64,000 nucleotides of DNA, taken from assembly GCA_007922195.1 (NCBI GenBank), contig ML681995.1:21673722-21737721 (forward strand), in the 5' to 3' direction. Positions 54,885-64,000 of this stretch are shown one piece after another. Source of the stretch: Podocnemis expansa (Eukaryota > Chordata > Testudines > Podocnemididae). The position numbers were made by a program, and so were the translations under genes. Below the pieces are notes generated by a model that worked only from the letters and a program-made list of their open reading frames with translations, was not told the origin of the DNA and ran no database searches. Numbering within the stretch: position 1 is the stretch's first letter; every line of letters starts with the position of its first letter.

Positions 54885-55245
54885 GCCATATTTGGGGTTG
54901 GAAAGAAATTTTCCACCAGGACAGATTGGGAGATTGGAGACAGATTTTTATTTTGTTTCATTTTGATTTGTTTGTTTGTTTGTGTTTTTTATGTTGTTTT
55001 TTGTTTTGTTTTGTTTTGTTTTTTGCCTTCCTCTGCAACATGGGGTGTGAGTTACTTGGTTGCTTAAACTACAGTAAATGATGGTTTCTCTGAAACAAAG
55101 TCTTTAAATCATGATTTGGGGACTTCAGTAACTAAGTCAGAAGTTATAGATCTATTATAGGATGTTGTGGGTGAGATTCTGTGGCCTGCAGTGTGCAGGA
55201 GATCAGACTAGATTATCATGATGGTTTCTTCCTTAAAGTCATTCT
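54885..55245 (+). mobile_element. CR1 3' end, sense orientation, with TTTTG expansion
   Basis: 'atttggggttggaaagaaat', 'tttccaccaggacagattgg', 'gccttcctctgcaacatggg', 'gattctgtggcctgcagtgt' and 'gagatcagactagattatca' match the order of the copy at 13240-13550. A (TTTTG)n/(TTTG)n tract at about 54950-55025 expands the T-rich part of the UTR. No coding sequence. Confidence 0.65.
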
Positions 55246-55412
55246 TTGTTAATGACAAATAAATGACTTAAATGTTAACGAACACAGTATAAATCGAAGT
55301 TAGGGAATCCAGTATTATTGAGATGTGGAAATGCATATAAGGAAAGGACTCTGAAACCGTCATTGAATAGGTTTAAATTACAGTAGATATCCACATAAAC
55401 TTATACAAGTAG
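55246..55412. other. spacer
   Basis: Host sequence before the LTR. It ends with GTACC, the left target duplication. Confidence 0.5.
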
Positions 55413-55550
55413 GTACCTGTAGTAAGGAACTGTGGCCTCCCTCAGAGCCTGGGCTTGAGGAAGAGCCTGAACATACCTCCTGGACAGACTTGGGAACTAC
55501 AGGGCCCAGGCTCTGGAAGCAGAAGGAAGGAGTCCAACCAGGAGGGGGAA

Positions 55551-55560
55551 GTATAAAAGC
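55551..55560 (+). promoter_or_regulatory. LTR family A TATA box (plus copy)
   Basis: GTATAAAAGC, conserved in position with the minus-strand copy. Confidence 0.6.
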
Positions 55561-55971
55561 CCAGGCTGGCAGCACAGCAGGGGCCGAGCTGCGGCTGCTG
55601 TAGGGAAAGGATGTGCCTGCTCGGAGGCGGCGAGTCAGAGGAGGCCAGGCCCCGGCCAAGCAGCCACCTCTGTCCTCTCTTGCTAGAGGGCTCGACAGCC
55701 TATCCAGTCTACCTGGGCCTGGTGACTGGGAGGAGATACCTGAGGCTGTGGACTGAAAGCCCACTGAGACCGTGATCAGCGGCCCCATGCTGGGGCTAAC
55801 TTGGAGCTAGGAGAGGTGGAGGATGCAGATGCCTATAGCCCCTGTGACCTAGAGGAACTCCCTTCAGCAAGGGAGGAGCCACTGATGGCGGACAGACCCT
55901 GCGAACTGGAGAAGCTGCCCTCCGCCAATGGAACAGAGGAGCTCCCAGACCTGTGCCTGTGGACACTGATG

Positions 55972-56157
55972 CAATGTTCCCTCTAATTTTTTGTAGGCTG
56001 TGTGCGCAAAAAATCTCTTTGTGTGTGCAAAAAAATTCTTTGTGTGCACTAATATTAGCACTGTTGAATTTTTTTTGTTTAAACTTTATTTTGTTGTGTG
56101 TTCACGTTTCATGACCTGTGTGCGTGTACACATGCACACACCTTAGAGGGAACAGTG
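55972..56157. mobile_element. hAT-like element nested in LTR
   Basis: The ends CAATGTTCCCTCTAATTT and CCTTAGAGGGAACAGTG are near-perfect inverted repeats. The flanks CACTGATG and CACTCAGG agree at 6 of 8. The interior is GT-rich ('ctgtgtgcgcaaaaaatctc'). Confidence 0.85.
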
Positions 56158-56761
56158 CACTCAGGGTTTCACCGGGATCCTAAGGGCAATCTACCCGGAG
56201 GATGCCAATGGCTTCTACACTCTATGGAACCAGTTACTAAGGCCAGGGTCGGGGGAAGTAGCCCAGGGAAAGCGGGCTGCCGTGTGGCTGTGAGCACAGC
56301 AGACCCGTGTCAGCGCATTGTAGGAGGAGCTCCACTGTCCCAGTGACCGACACCTCAGTCACTAGTAGGGCCCTAGGCTGGGACATAGTGAAGATGGGTG
56401 GGCCTGGCTCCACCTACTTTCCTTTCCCAACCACCCAAAGTTCTTGCCCCTCATGCCAGGGCTGCTGAGGGGTTCGAGCAATGTTCTGGCCTGTCTGGGT
56501 TGACTACTTCGCCCAGACTGGGACAACTGACTCTGGAGCCTGCCCACCCTGCCTGGGACCAGGGCTCCAGACTCTTTTGTGTGCAGGCACCCTCAAGGGG
56601 AGGACTGGAGGGCTTGGCGAAGAGCTAAGACCAAGGAGGGACTCAACAAGAGTCCCGCATGTAGGAGGTGAAGCACCAACTGCCTGGAGGAAAAACCAAA
56701 GCTAATCTCCTAGTATCACCAGCAGGAGGCACCCTCCAGGCAGGTCAGCTGCCACAGTATC

Positions 56762-57102
56762 CAACCCTCTGGCAGAGGGGCACACTAAAACAATACTGAC
56801 CTGATGAACACCTGTGGTGCACCTGGCCTACTTGGAAGTTCCCCACAGTGGGTGATGTGAGTAATGAAAGAGCTGGACAACCAGAATTGCTACCCATTTT
56901 GCTGTAATACAGTGTTTGTGAATTGCTATTTGTTCTACTAATCCAACTTTTATCATTTTAACATCAGAGAATACATAGTGAACTGTTTCTTGAGTGTGCC
57001 TCAAGGTCCTTAATCTAATGACAACTTTCTTTCTGTAGCTGATCTGGAGACAGAAAACTCTCAGATCACTTCATGCTTGGTAGAATTAAATTTCTACTTA
57101 TG
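56762..57102. other. unassigned sequence
   Basis: No feature recognised. Confidence 0.5.
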
Positions 57103-57110
57103 GATTAGGC

Positions 57111-57295
57111 CAGTAGTTTTCAAACTTTTTTCCTCAGGGCCCTGTTGAAAAAAAAAATCATTGATGCCCATGATGCAACAATTACACCTTTCAGCAATGT
57201 GTTTCAGTCTTTCAGTGCAGCAGCAGAGGTGCCATGACCCATTACCTGAGGGTCTTGGACCCAGTACTGGGTCTTGACCTGTTTGAAAACCACTG
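57111..57295. mobile_element. hAT-like element, CAGTGGTTTT family (short copy)
   Basis: Ends CAGTAGTTTTCAAACTTTTT and TGTTTGAAAACCACTG, and an interior 'gttgaaaaaaaaaatcattg' shared with 45820-46306. The 8-bp flanks match poorly (4 of 8), so the family call rests on the ends and interior. Confidence 0.75.
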
Positions 57296-57414
57296 GATCA
57301 CAAGAAAGTGACAAAACCATAGTGTAGTAGCCTTGGTTGCTATCAGAAGACAGCCAGAATTCCCGGTATGATGTTAAAAAAGATATTCCTTGTTTTTTTA
57401 TCTGTATCCTTTAA

Positions 57415-57468
57415 AAGATATTCTGTACTTTAACCTCTGTGAAGATATTCTGTACTTTAACCTCTGTG
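57415..57468. repeat. 27-bp perfect tandem duplication
   Basis: Two identical 27-bp units (57415-57441 and 57442-57468) containing 'gatattctgtactttaacct'. The unit is a multiple of three, hence a repeated nonapeptide in the small frame at 57390-57587. No sign that this is a gene. Confidence 0.97.
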
Positions 57469-58430
57469 ATTCACTAAAAGTTGGGCCACTTATCTACCCT
57501 GGAGAGATACATGACTTCATTCTTGTTGTTGCCAGAGGCACTCTGCAGGTGGTAGGAGAAGGTAGTGAAGCTGTAGCCTCTGAGTAAAGGCTCCTTATAT
57601 AATTCTGCCTGTGTAGCTTCAAACAGAATAACTTGGTAATATTCAATGCAGCTGATCAAAAAGGATGCCTGATTCTTGGTTCCAGCAGAGCCACCGTGGA
57701 ATAGAATTTGGACAGTCTCTTCCTCCAAGTTACTCCATGAGGTGAGGAAGAGTAGCCAACTGCATTAACTAGCTTCCTTCTCAAGTACTGAGAGGCTAGC
57801 AGAAAACAGTTCCTCCTGGCTGCTAAATGGGTATGCTTAAGAAACCGAGGAAGAGGATGCACAACTTCAATGCCTGTGCAAAATGAGAGACTCCGTTCTT
57901 GGGTCGGAGCTGATGGATAATGTGAGTGACATATCAGCAATGGGATAGACCAGCACAGGCTGAGTGTATGAACAAGTTAGAACCGAGACCTTACAATAGC
58001 CAGTGTCACGCAGCAGGTTTGTCAATGCTCCATCTTCTCAGACATAATTATGCTGTTGTATATTTTTTCAGTGGAGAGGCTAAAGAATGATTTTGCCACT
58101 TATCCTTGAATTATTAGAATTCTCGCTCTGTCTCGCTTTTTCTGCTTAAGTAAGAAATCATGCCACAGGCTTGCTCCAAACACATGGCAAAGGATAAGAT
58201 GTTTAAAGCTGATCTTGACCCTCCAGATATTAGAGTAATCTACTCTAATACATCCCTGAGGGTTGTGGAGGCACTATTCTTTCTCTAACTTAATTTAAGT
58301 GATATTGCATCACCTAATGTTGCTATCTCTATCTAATCTATTTTTCTAAAGCCAGGAAGCTCAGGGCAAAGTTGAGGATCATAAAAAAGCCCAATACTAT
58401 ACTAGACATTAATAGTAGCAAATATGTATA
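57469..58430. other. unassigned sequence
   Basis: No gene or element recognised; frames of 84-94 codons on minus have no domain. Confidence 0.5.
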
Positions 58431-58530
58431 TTATGTATATATATTTCCTCAACTGGCCCCCTTGTGCCTGGTGCTGTATAAACAGAAAAGAGATGATACC
58501 AGGCCCAGAGGCCATAAAGGGTAGGGAATA
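58431..58530 (+). repeat. possible SINE/L2-type 3' fragment
   Basis: 'cccccttgtgcctggtgctg', 'tataaacagaaaagagatga' and 'ccagaggccataaagggtag' resemble a common old amniote repeat end. Weak. Confidence 0.3.
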
Positions 58531-59600
58531 AACACATTAGCATGGCTGATTAGATTTGTTCAGCAATTTTATGTGTTAGTATTTTCTGTTTTGTTTTTTA
58601 TGGCATGTAAAGATAGGATCAGACATGGTAGAATGGGGGCAGTTACACGATTCAAGGAATAGGACAAAATAAAATGGAGAAAGGGACAGTCACATTTCTC
58701 ACAGCTCAGCACATGTCTACTCATGATCAGAAGACAGCATTTTGTAGGCACAGTGGCAGATGTGAAGCCTAAAGAGGTATCTGAAGGAGAACAAGGTAAT
58801 GGCTAAAAGGAAAAGAGTCCCTCTGTGTATGAGAAGCAGCTTAAATATTTGAAGGAGAAACTGACTGGTGAGCAGAGAAGGTTGGAAATATTGGCAGAGC
58901 AAAGGGAAGAGGTCAATGTCAGAAAACGTTTCTGGATCACCAAGAGGGAGAGGGTGAATAGGCGTGAATTAAAGGTAAATAAAGAAGCTTGCATTTGTTA
59001 TGGAGGTGAAGGTGGAGCCGGAGGTGGGTAGCCATGTATCTAGACTGATAAGCCAAGATGGGCAGGCTTTGAAGTAAGATTTTGAAAGGACTGGAGGGGA
59101 GCCTAGTTGCCATAGTTAAGGTCAGAAAGGAGGAGGCTGTATTGGTCAAGAGACCAAATGCTGAGGGCTTAGATGAGAATTTTGGCTATGCGAACAAAAG
59201 AAAACAAGAAGTTAGAGATGCTGTGTAAGAAGGAATGAGGAAACGTCCTTCTTGTTGGACACTATTATCCATACAAAACTCTTCAGAGTGGCAACGTTCT
59301 AATACCTGTGGAAGACTTGTGAGGAGACTGCGAGGTTGTAGTATGTACTTAATAACATCAGCAAGAAACATGGTTACCTAATTGATTGTTGTATTTAGAA
59401 AGTGAAAACACTAGCAGGTTCTTATTCAGGGGGACAAGGCAATATGCCACATTAATTATGAGAAGATCAAGTATGTTAATAGCTACGCAACCACAGCCAC
59501 CCACCCACCCACCCACAGATGTTCTGCTGTTGATCGTGTATACTTACCAGTCCTCCTGACCGTTGCTTGTGATTGTAGTTTTAGTTTGTGATTGGTGTTT
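58531..59600. other. unassigned; small coiled-coil-like frame
   Basis: The plus frame 58825-59031 (68 codons) reads 'EKQLKYLKEKLTGEQRRLEI' and more Lys/Glu/Arg-rich sequence, superficially like a coiled coil. It ends in a Gly-rich stretch and lacks splice context, so it is probably the by-product of a purine-rich patch. A (CCCA)n tract lies at about 59497-59513. Confidence 0.4.
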
Positions 59601-59857
59601 GAAGCTCATGGCGGCTACCTGGCCAGGGAAGCCAGGCAGAGATGTGCCTGGGGGGTGCAGGGCCCAGGGCCAAATGGCCTGTTGGACACTCCCCAGCTCT
59701 GAGTGGGGCCAGGCCAGCTCAGAGGCTGGCCCCGCGCTCCCGCCCCTCCCCTGAGCCATCCACTCTGCCCTGGGGGTGGAGTGTGCCATTCTGGGGACTG
59801 TTCTCTGGTTTTCTGCCCTGCTTCTCAGCTGTCCCTCCCCACTCAAGAGCACAAAGG
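59601..59857. repeat. GC-rich repeat related to 43.4 and 53.8 kb
   Basis: 'tggggccaggccagctcaga', 'ggctggccccgcgctcccgc' and 'ctgccctgggggtggagtgt' parallel the interior of the hAT-like element at 53682-54270. Ends not identified. Confidence 0.45.
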
Positions 59858-59865
59858 CTCTTGGC

Positions 59866-60125
59866 TAGGGCTACCAGATGTCAGGCAAAAGGAGGACATG
59901 TCCTCCTTTTTACCTTCACATCCTCTGTCTGGCAGGCATTTTAAAATATGTGATTTTGTCTGGCTTTTTACTTATAAGGGTTAAAGTATGCTGGAACACC
60001 ATGGAATACTTTATTTTTAAGGGAAAGCGTTCCAGGGCCCCGTAAAAACAGAAGAATATTACATTAATACTACATTTTCTCCATGTGTCCTCCAATGTCC
60101 TCTTTTCCAGGCTTTGGTAACCCTA
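59866..60125. mobile_element. hAT-like element, TAGGG ends
   Basis: Ends TAGGGCTACCAGATGTC and GGCTTTGGTAACCCTA are inverted, with flanks CTCTTGGC and CTCTTGGA (7 of 8). The interior 'gggttaaagtatgctggaac' echoes the end of the element at 5055 ('caggggttaaagtat'), which may be a nested remnant. Confidence 0.85.
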
Positions 60126-60133
60126 CTCTTGGA

Positions 60134-60532
60134 TGTTGTGCAGAACATCACCTAAAGCTATGCAGTCTTGGTCATCTTTTATATCTTTCAGTCCATGGAT
60201 CTTGCTGTATCACACTGCCTCTGGGTACTGTATGACTATGAGTCATCAGCTACTGGCAGATCCAACTTTGATCTTGTTCTTGATGAGCCATTTTCTTCCT
60301 TTCTTTCTAGGGTAGATTTTTCTTGCTTTTGCAAGCTTTGTCTGCATTGTTCTTCAGCCATTAAGGTGGTGCCAGCAGTTTGTCATCAGGACAGGCTGGA
60401 TTTGGAGACTAATCCCATCACACACACATCCAGACTAAGTTCACACATCTAAAGAAGTTTCAGCAAAAATTAGGCTGGACAATACAAAATGAAGTAAACA
60501 ATTCAACATAGAGGTTTAGTTACAATACAGAA
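60134..60532. other. unassigned sequence
   Basis: No feature recognised. The 94-codon plus frame at 60168-60452 lacks a domain. Confidence 0.5.
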
Positions 60533-60740
60533 TTAAAAACAAACAAGGAGTCCTGTGGACCTTTTAAAAACTAACAAATTTATTTACTGCATGGGCTTTT
60601 GTGAGAGCAAATCCAAAGTGGGATTTCTCCTAGAAAAGCTCATGTAATAAATAAAATTGTTAGTTTTTAATAAGTGCCATAGGACTCTCTGTTTTGCGGA
60701 ACTAGACTAATGCAGCTACCCTTTTGAAACAATACGAATG
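60533..60740. mobile_element. Penelope-like inverted end pair 4
   Basis: Left: 'aacaaggagtcctgtggacc', 'aaaaactaacaaatttattt', 'gcatgggcttttgtgagagc'. Right: 'aaagtgggatttctcctaga', 'aaagctcatgtaataaataa', 'gttagtttttaataagtgcc'. They are reverse complements with moderate divergence. The right unit extends outward to 'actagactaatgcagctacc', as in pair 2. Confidence 0.8.
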
Positions 60741-60954
60741 AAGTAAACAATTCAAAATGGAGATAAAGTTACATCAGACTTTGATTATGATGTTAAAGAA
60801 CAAGTGAATGAATGAGCATGGTATTTCTATCAATGAATAATAAGCATTATTCCAGATAAAAATTCCTGTTGGAATAAATTGTATGGCATGAATTCATCTT
60901 GAGGACTACAGATGAGGTTTAGGTATTTTGTCCAAGATTTTTAAAAAAATGATG
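60741..60954. other. spacer
   Basis: AT-rich host sequence; nothing recognised. Confidence 0.5.
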
Positions 60955-60962
60955 TCCTAAGC

Positions 60963-61541
60963 CTGGCTTGTCCAACTTGCGGCCCAGGGGTCAGAATCTG
61001 GACCACCAAGGGCTCTGATTTAGCCCTGGGAGCCCCCACACGCAGCCTCTCTTGCCAATCCTGACACTTTCCTCCTGCCTTGCCATGCAATGCTCCCCTC
61101 CTGCCCTTTCCCCCTCTGGCCACCCCTGCCCTTCTCTCCATGCTCCTCCTTCCCTGCCACATCCTCTGCCAGCTGCACATCCACGGCCCTTTCTTGCCAC
61201 TCCTGCCACACTCCCCCTCTGCTCCCCTGCTGCCCCACATGGCCACCCCTCATCTCCCCTCTCTTGCCACCCCTCCACCCTACTCATCACCCTCTCCCCT
61301 ACCATCCCGCATGACCACTCCTGCCTTATCACATCTTCTCTTCCTTGCCAGCCTTGCTTTTAACAGAAATTTTATAGATTTACAGAACCAACCTGAATTT
61401 GTAAACTAGTGCTTATTTTTGACTACTTAAATTTTATTCATAATAAAATGAATTACTATCTAGCCAAAGTCTGCTCACCCACCCCCAAGTGAGGAAAGAA
61501 TTGCAATATTGCCCCTCATCCAAAAAGGTTGGTCACCCATG
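60963..61541. mobile_element. hAT-like element, perfect 8-bp duplication, C-rich core
   Basis: Ends CTGGCTTGTCCAACTTGCGG and AAAAAGGTTGGTCACCCATG are diverged inverted repeats. TCCTAAGC is duplicated exactly at 60955-60962 and 61542-61549. The core (61080-61340) is a C-rich 'ccctctgctcccctgctgcc'-like block, giving open frames on both strands (109 codons plus, 113 minus) with no domain. Confidence 0.88.
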
Positions 61542-61549
61542 TCCTAAGC

Positions 61550-62817
61550 AATAATGAGGAAGAATAATTTTAAATTAAGATTGCTTTTAAAATTACAGAG
61601 AGGAAACCAGTGTCTAATGTGCATTTGACTGACGTTTACAACTTTGCCCTCAAGCGAATTTCCTGTAGTCATTGGAGCTCTGCTCACAGGTTGTGCACGG
61701 AAGAACATATCATTTTGATAGTGCCCATTTGCATACCCTAAGGGAGTCTTCCGGTGTTGAGATGATGGTCACAATTCATCACAACTGGTACAGAGCATTT
61801 AACATTTGGAAAGAAGATAAGTTCAGGTGCTTACAGGGTGGAGCCAGCGTGAGAGGAAAAAAGGTGCTACAACAATGAGATTCAGGAATGATAGATTGTG
61901 TTCATGGGAGCTGTAATGAGCTGCCAGTGAATAAAGCACATGGAAGGCCTGGAATTTGCGAACTTGTAAGATATGCCAGCATTGCAACACTAGTCATGCC
62001 TACCCTTAGTGTGCAAAGACTTAATATAGGTATGCACGATTAACCAGATAGGTCCATTCTTGTTAATAGTCTGTCCAAACAAACACCTGACTCAATCTCT
62101 GGTATAGAATCAATACACAGGCTTTTTCAGCCTTCAAGTGACAGTGATTTGTAAAGCTACAGTCATCAACTATTACATCTCTATGTGTGCGTCATGCAGC
62201 AAATTCAGGGTTCGTGGAGTCAGTTAATAGTAACCACAAATGGAAAGCAAACTTCTAATGTGCCATTTAATTTTCATGGTTGTGTAACACACTAATTGTC
62301 CTATATCTGCTTTAAATAAATGCATTATTAATAATTGTACTCTGCTCTCTTTTCAGAGTTACACTTAGTTGCAAAACCTTTAATTTTACTACATTTTGTG
62401 CATTTTTTAAAAATATTTGTGCTTGTGTCAAATGTTTGTAGATGCTTTCTAAAACATATCATTTATCAAAGCAAGTAAAGGCTGATGTTTAGCTGTGTAA
62501 AAATGTAGAGGGACTAAATGGATAATTAGGTAGATGTAAACTATGTGGTCAGGTGAAAATGCCATATTGTGCTACCAGACAGGGGTTGTCTATCATTGCT
62601 ACCTTTAGAGTAGGGATGCCTTAACCAACACAGGCAAGGAAAGAATAAAGCGTTGTTAAGAACCAGACGTATAGGCCTTTAATTTAGTTGTGTTATTCCT
62701 TGTCCTATATACCTTTGGGTGAATAAATAATAGCATTGTTGTCATACATTTTTTGAGTCACTTTAATCAGCTACTCATCACAGACTCCTAAAGAGAAGTT
62801 TTCTTACAGCCATCAAG
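61550..62817. other. unassigned sequence
   Basis: No gene-like frame, RNA gene or element recognised. Confidence 0.5.
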
Positions 62818-62900
62818 TAGAATCATAGAAGAGTATGAGGGTAAGCTAGTCTAGTTCTCTGCCAAGTAGAGCTGGACCTCTTGCATTCACAGTATTATGA
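62818..62900 (-). mobile_element. possible CR1 3' end, strongly diverged
   Basis: 'agtagaatcatagaagagta' followed by 'gctagtctagttctctgcc' resembles the CR1 terminal signature in complement ('agaatcatag', then 'catctagtccaaccccctgc' in the 16.4-kb copy). Too short and diverged for confidence. Confidence 0.4.
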
Positions 62901-64000
62901 AAAGGTCAGGGGAATGTATCCAGACAACCAGTCTAAGACTTGTAAGCAACGGGAATCCATCCTCAAGAGCAATGCAGGAATCCAGGCTTGTCATCAGAAG
63001 CGTACATGTGAGAGGGCCTGTGATACCATTATTGTGGGGACCTTGAGATGAAGAAAAGGAGAAATTATGAGTTTTTTATGACTAAAATGTGGGTTATGCT
63101 GCAGTTCTGCAAATCAGCAGCAAGGGTATAATCAGTTATTGCCCAGCTAATAAATGAATGTCTATGACACTTTTAATGCATAGCAGGGAAATAGGTTTAT
63201 ACTGACTTTCAGAAAAGCATGGTGCCAGCTGTGCTCAGGGCTGGAATTACAGAGACCATTGCTAGAAAATGGGCTACTTCATGCTGATTGAGAACGCTTT
63301 GGTGATTCACCCTCCCCTCCCCCAGCACCTTCCACAAGCATACATCCCAGTTCTGAACATATTCCCTATCCTCAGTGGCATGCCTCATCCAGTGAGGGGA
63401 TCCAGGTTACATTAGGGCATGTGTGAATACAGCAAAGAAGGGAGGATGGGTCCTGCACTGAATCTTGGGCCTTGATGGCAACTGAAATCTTGCACAGGCA
63501 CCTGGATTTACATGCACCACCAACCCTAAATTGGCCTCTTGTTTATTCTAACCAGTGCTGTTGCCTTTTTTTTTTTTAAACTCCGCTTATGCACTTCCTT
63601 AGACATTGTAACTAAAAGGTTAAACCCTTTCTATAGAGAATTTTTATATACATTAGGTTTGAAAAGGAAGAAAATCTTTACAAGAAAACAGAAGAGAAGA
63701 AGGAAATAACTTGGACTCACTGAAGGAAATAAATACATCACATTAAAATTACAAGTTAATTTTTGTTTTTTAAACTTGCAGTTTCCATACTGTCTTGTGA
63801 TTTGAGCATTTAAATACATATTCAAATGGGAACACGAAAATGACCATGTCTTTTAAAGCAAACAGAGAATTATGCAAACTGTGCTTTTAACATTGGACAG
63901 CTAAAAGCACAGACTCATTAAATTTAATACATTCACAGCTCAATGCCAATGCAATGTTTTAAAAATGGGGCTGTTGGTATATTGGTGTTATCAAGAGCTC
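62901..64000. other. unassigned sequence
   Basis: AT-rich DNA with a T11 run near 63568. No gene, repeat boundary or RNA recognised up to the window end. Confidence 0.5.

Larger units (their letters stand above)
55418..56756 (+). mobile_element. solo LTR, family A (plus copy), split by hAT
   Basis: Begins TGTAGTAAGGAACTG and probably ends GTCAGCTGCCACA. The flanks GTACC (55413-55417) and GTATC (56757-56761) agree at 4 of 5. A TATAAAA box at 55552-55558 is 134 bp from the start, against 133 bp in the minus copy. 'gtggcctccctcagag' and 'gaggaggccaggccccggcc' are shared in position. A hAT-like element lies at 55972-56157; without it the LTR is about 1.15 kb. The 61-codon frame at 55801-55986 has no domain. 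Confidence 0.72.

Noticed and set aside
35668..56756. GC-rich islands (35.7-36.7, 39.7-40.5, 52.0-52.7, 55.4-56.7 kb) as CpG-island promoters of host genes
   Set aside because: Each coincides with an LTR or transposon core bounded by target duplications, not with a gene start.
58825..59031. Lys/Glu-rich 68-codon frame as a coiled-coil exon
   Set aside because: No splice sites fit. The frame sits in purine-rich DNA that would favour Lys/Glu/Arg codons by chance.
1..64000. CRISPR arrays, bacterial operons, riboswitches or prophage
   Set aside because: No direct-repeat/spacer arrays and no clustered prokaryotic-style frames. Everything recognised is vertebrate mobile DNA.

Overview
This is a stretch of vertebrate nuclear DNA, most likely from a turtle (a crocodilian is the main alternative). 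Nothing looks prokaryotic: there are no operons, the sequence is AT-rich and CpG-poor, CA/GT microsatellites are present, and most of what can be recognised is transposable element. The mix of young and old CR1 LINEs, a DIRS-type gag related to LAP2-alpha, Penelope-like ends, hAT and Harbinger-like non-autonomous DNA transposons, MIR-like SINEs and solo LTRs is what I associate with turtle genomes. That assignment comes from knowledge of the families, not from a search. No complete host gene, tRNA, rRNA or CRISPR array is visible. The window is probably intergenic or intronic.

Layout. 1-5 kb: three Harbinger-like elements, the third split by a CR1 fragment. 5-13.5 kb: a hAT-like element, a G-rich block ending in 31 T, old CR1/L3 pieces, MIR-like SINEs and a fourth Harbinger-like element. 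13.5-20.6 kb: a minus-strand DIRS-like element whose gag is decayed and split by a 2.8-kb CR1; the CR1 has a 902-codon open frame covering part of the endonuclease and the whole reverse transcriptase. 20.6-27 kb: a Penelope-like piece split by a Harbinger-like element, a hAT-like element built as a long palindrome, and a CR1 nested head-on inside an older CR1. 27-39 kb: old CR1 pieces, a hAT-like element with a perfect 8-bp duplication, an inverted Penelope-end pair, a 1,034-bp LTR and a Penelope fragment with a GIY-YIG remnant. 39.6-40.6 kb: a solo LTR carrying five 51-bp repeats. 41-49 kb: one candidate host exon, two more Penelope-end pairs and several hAT-like elements. 49.7-53 kb: three Harbinger-like elements, one split by a solo LTR with a perfect CCAG duplication and one carrying a 45-bp minisatellite. 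53-64 kb: hAT-like elements, a second copy of the 35.7-kb LTR in the opposite orientation, a fifth Penelope-end pair, and about 2.4 kb in which I see only a diverged CR1 end.

How the pieces relate. The nesting gives a relative history: older CR1, DIRS, Penelope and Harbinger-like copies serve as targets for younger CR1, LTR, hAT and Harbinger-like insertions. The only long intact reading frame is the reverse transcriptase of the 16.4-kb CR1, and even it lacks the N-terminal half of the endonuclease, so nothing here looks autonomous. I found no convincing new biological system. The most unusual features are the repeated head-to-head Penelope ends (one pair matches at 63 of 64 positions), the palindromic hAT-like element, and two minisatellites inside mobile elements whose periods (51 and 45 bp) are multiples of three and create misleading open frames on both strands.
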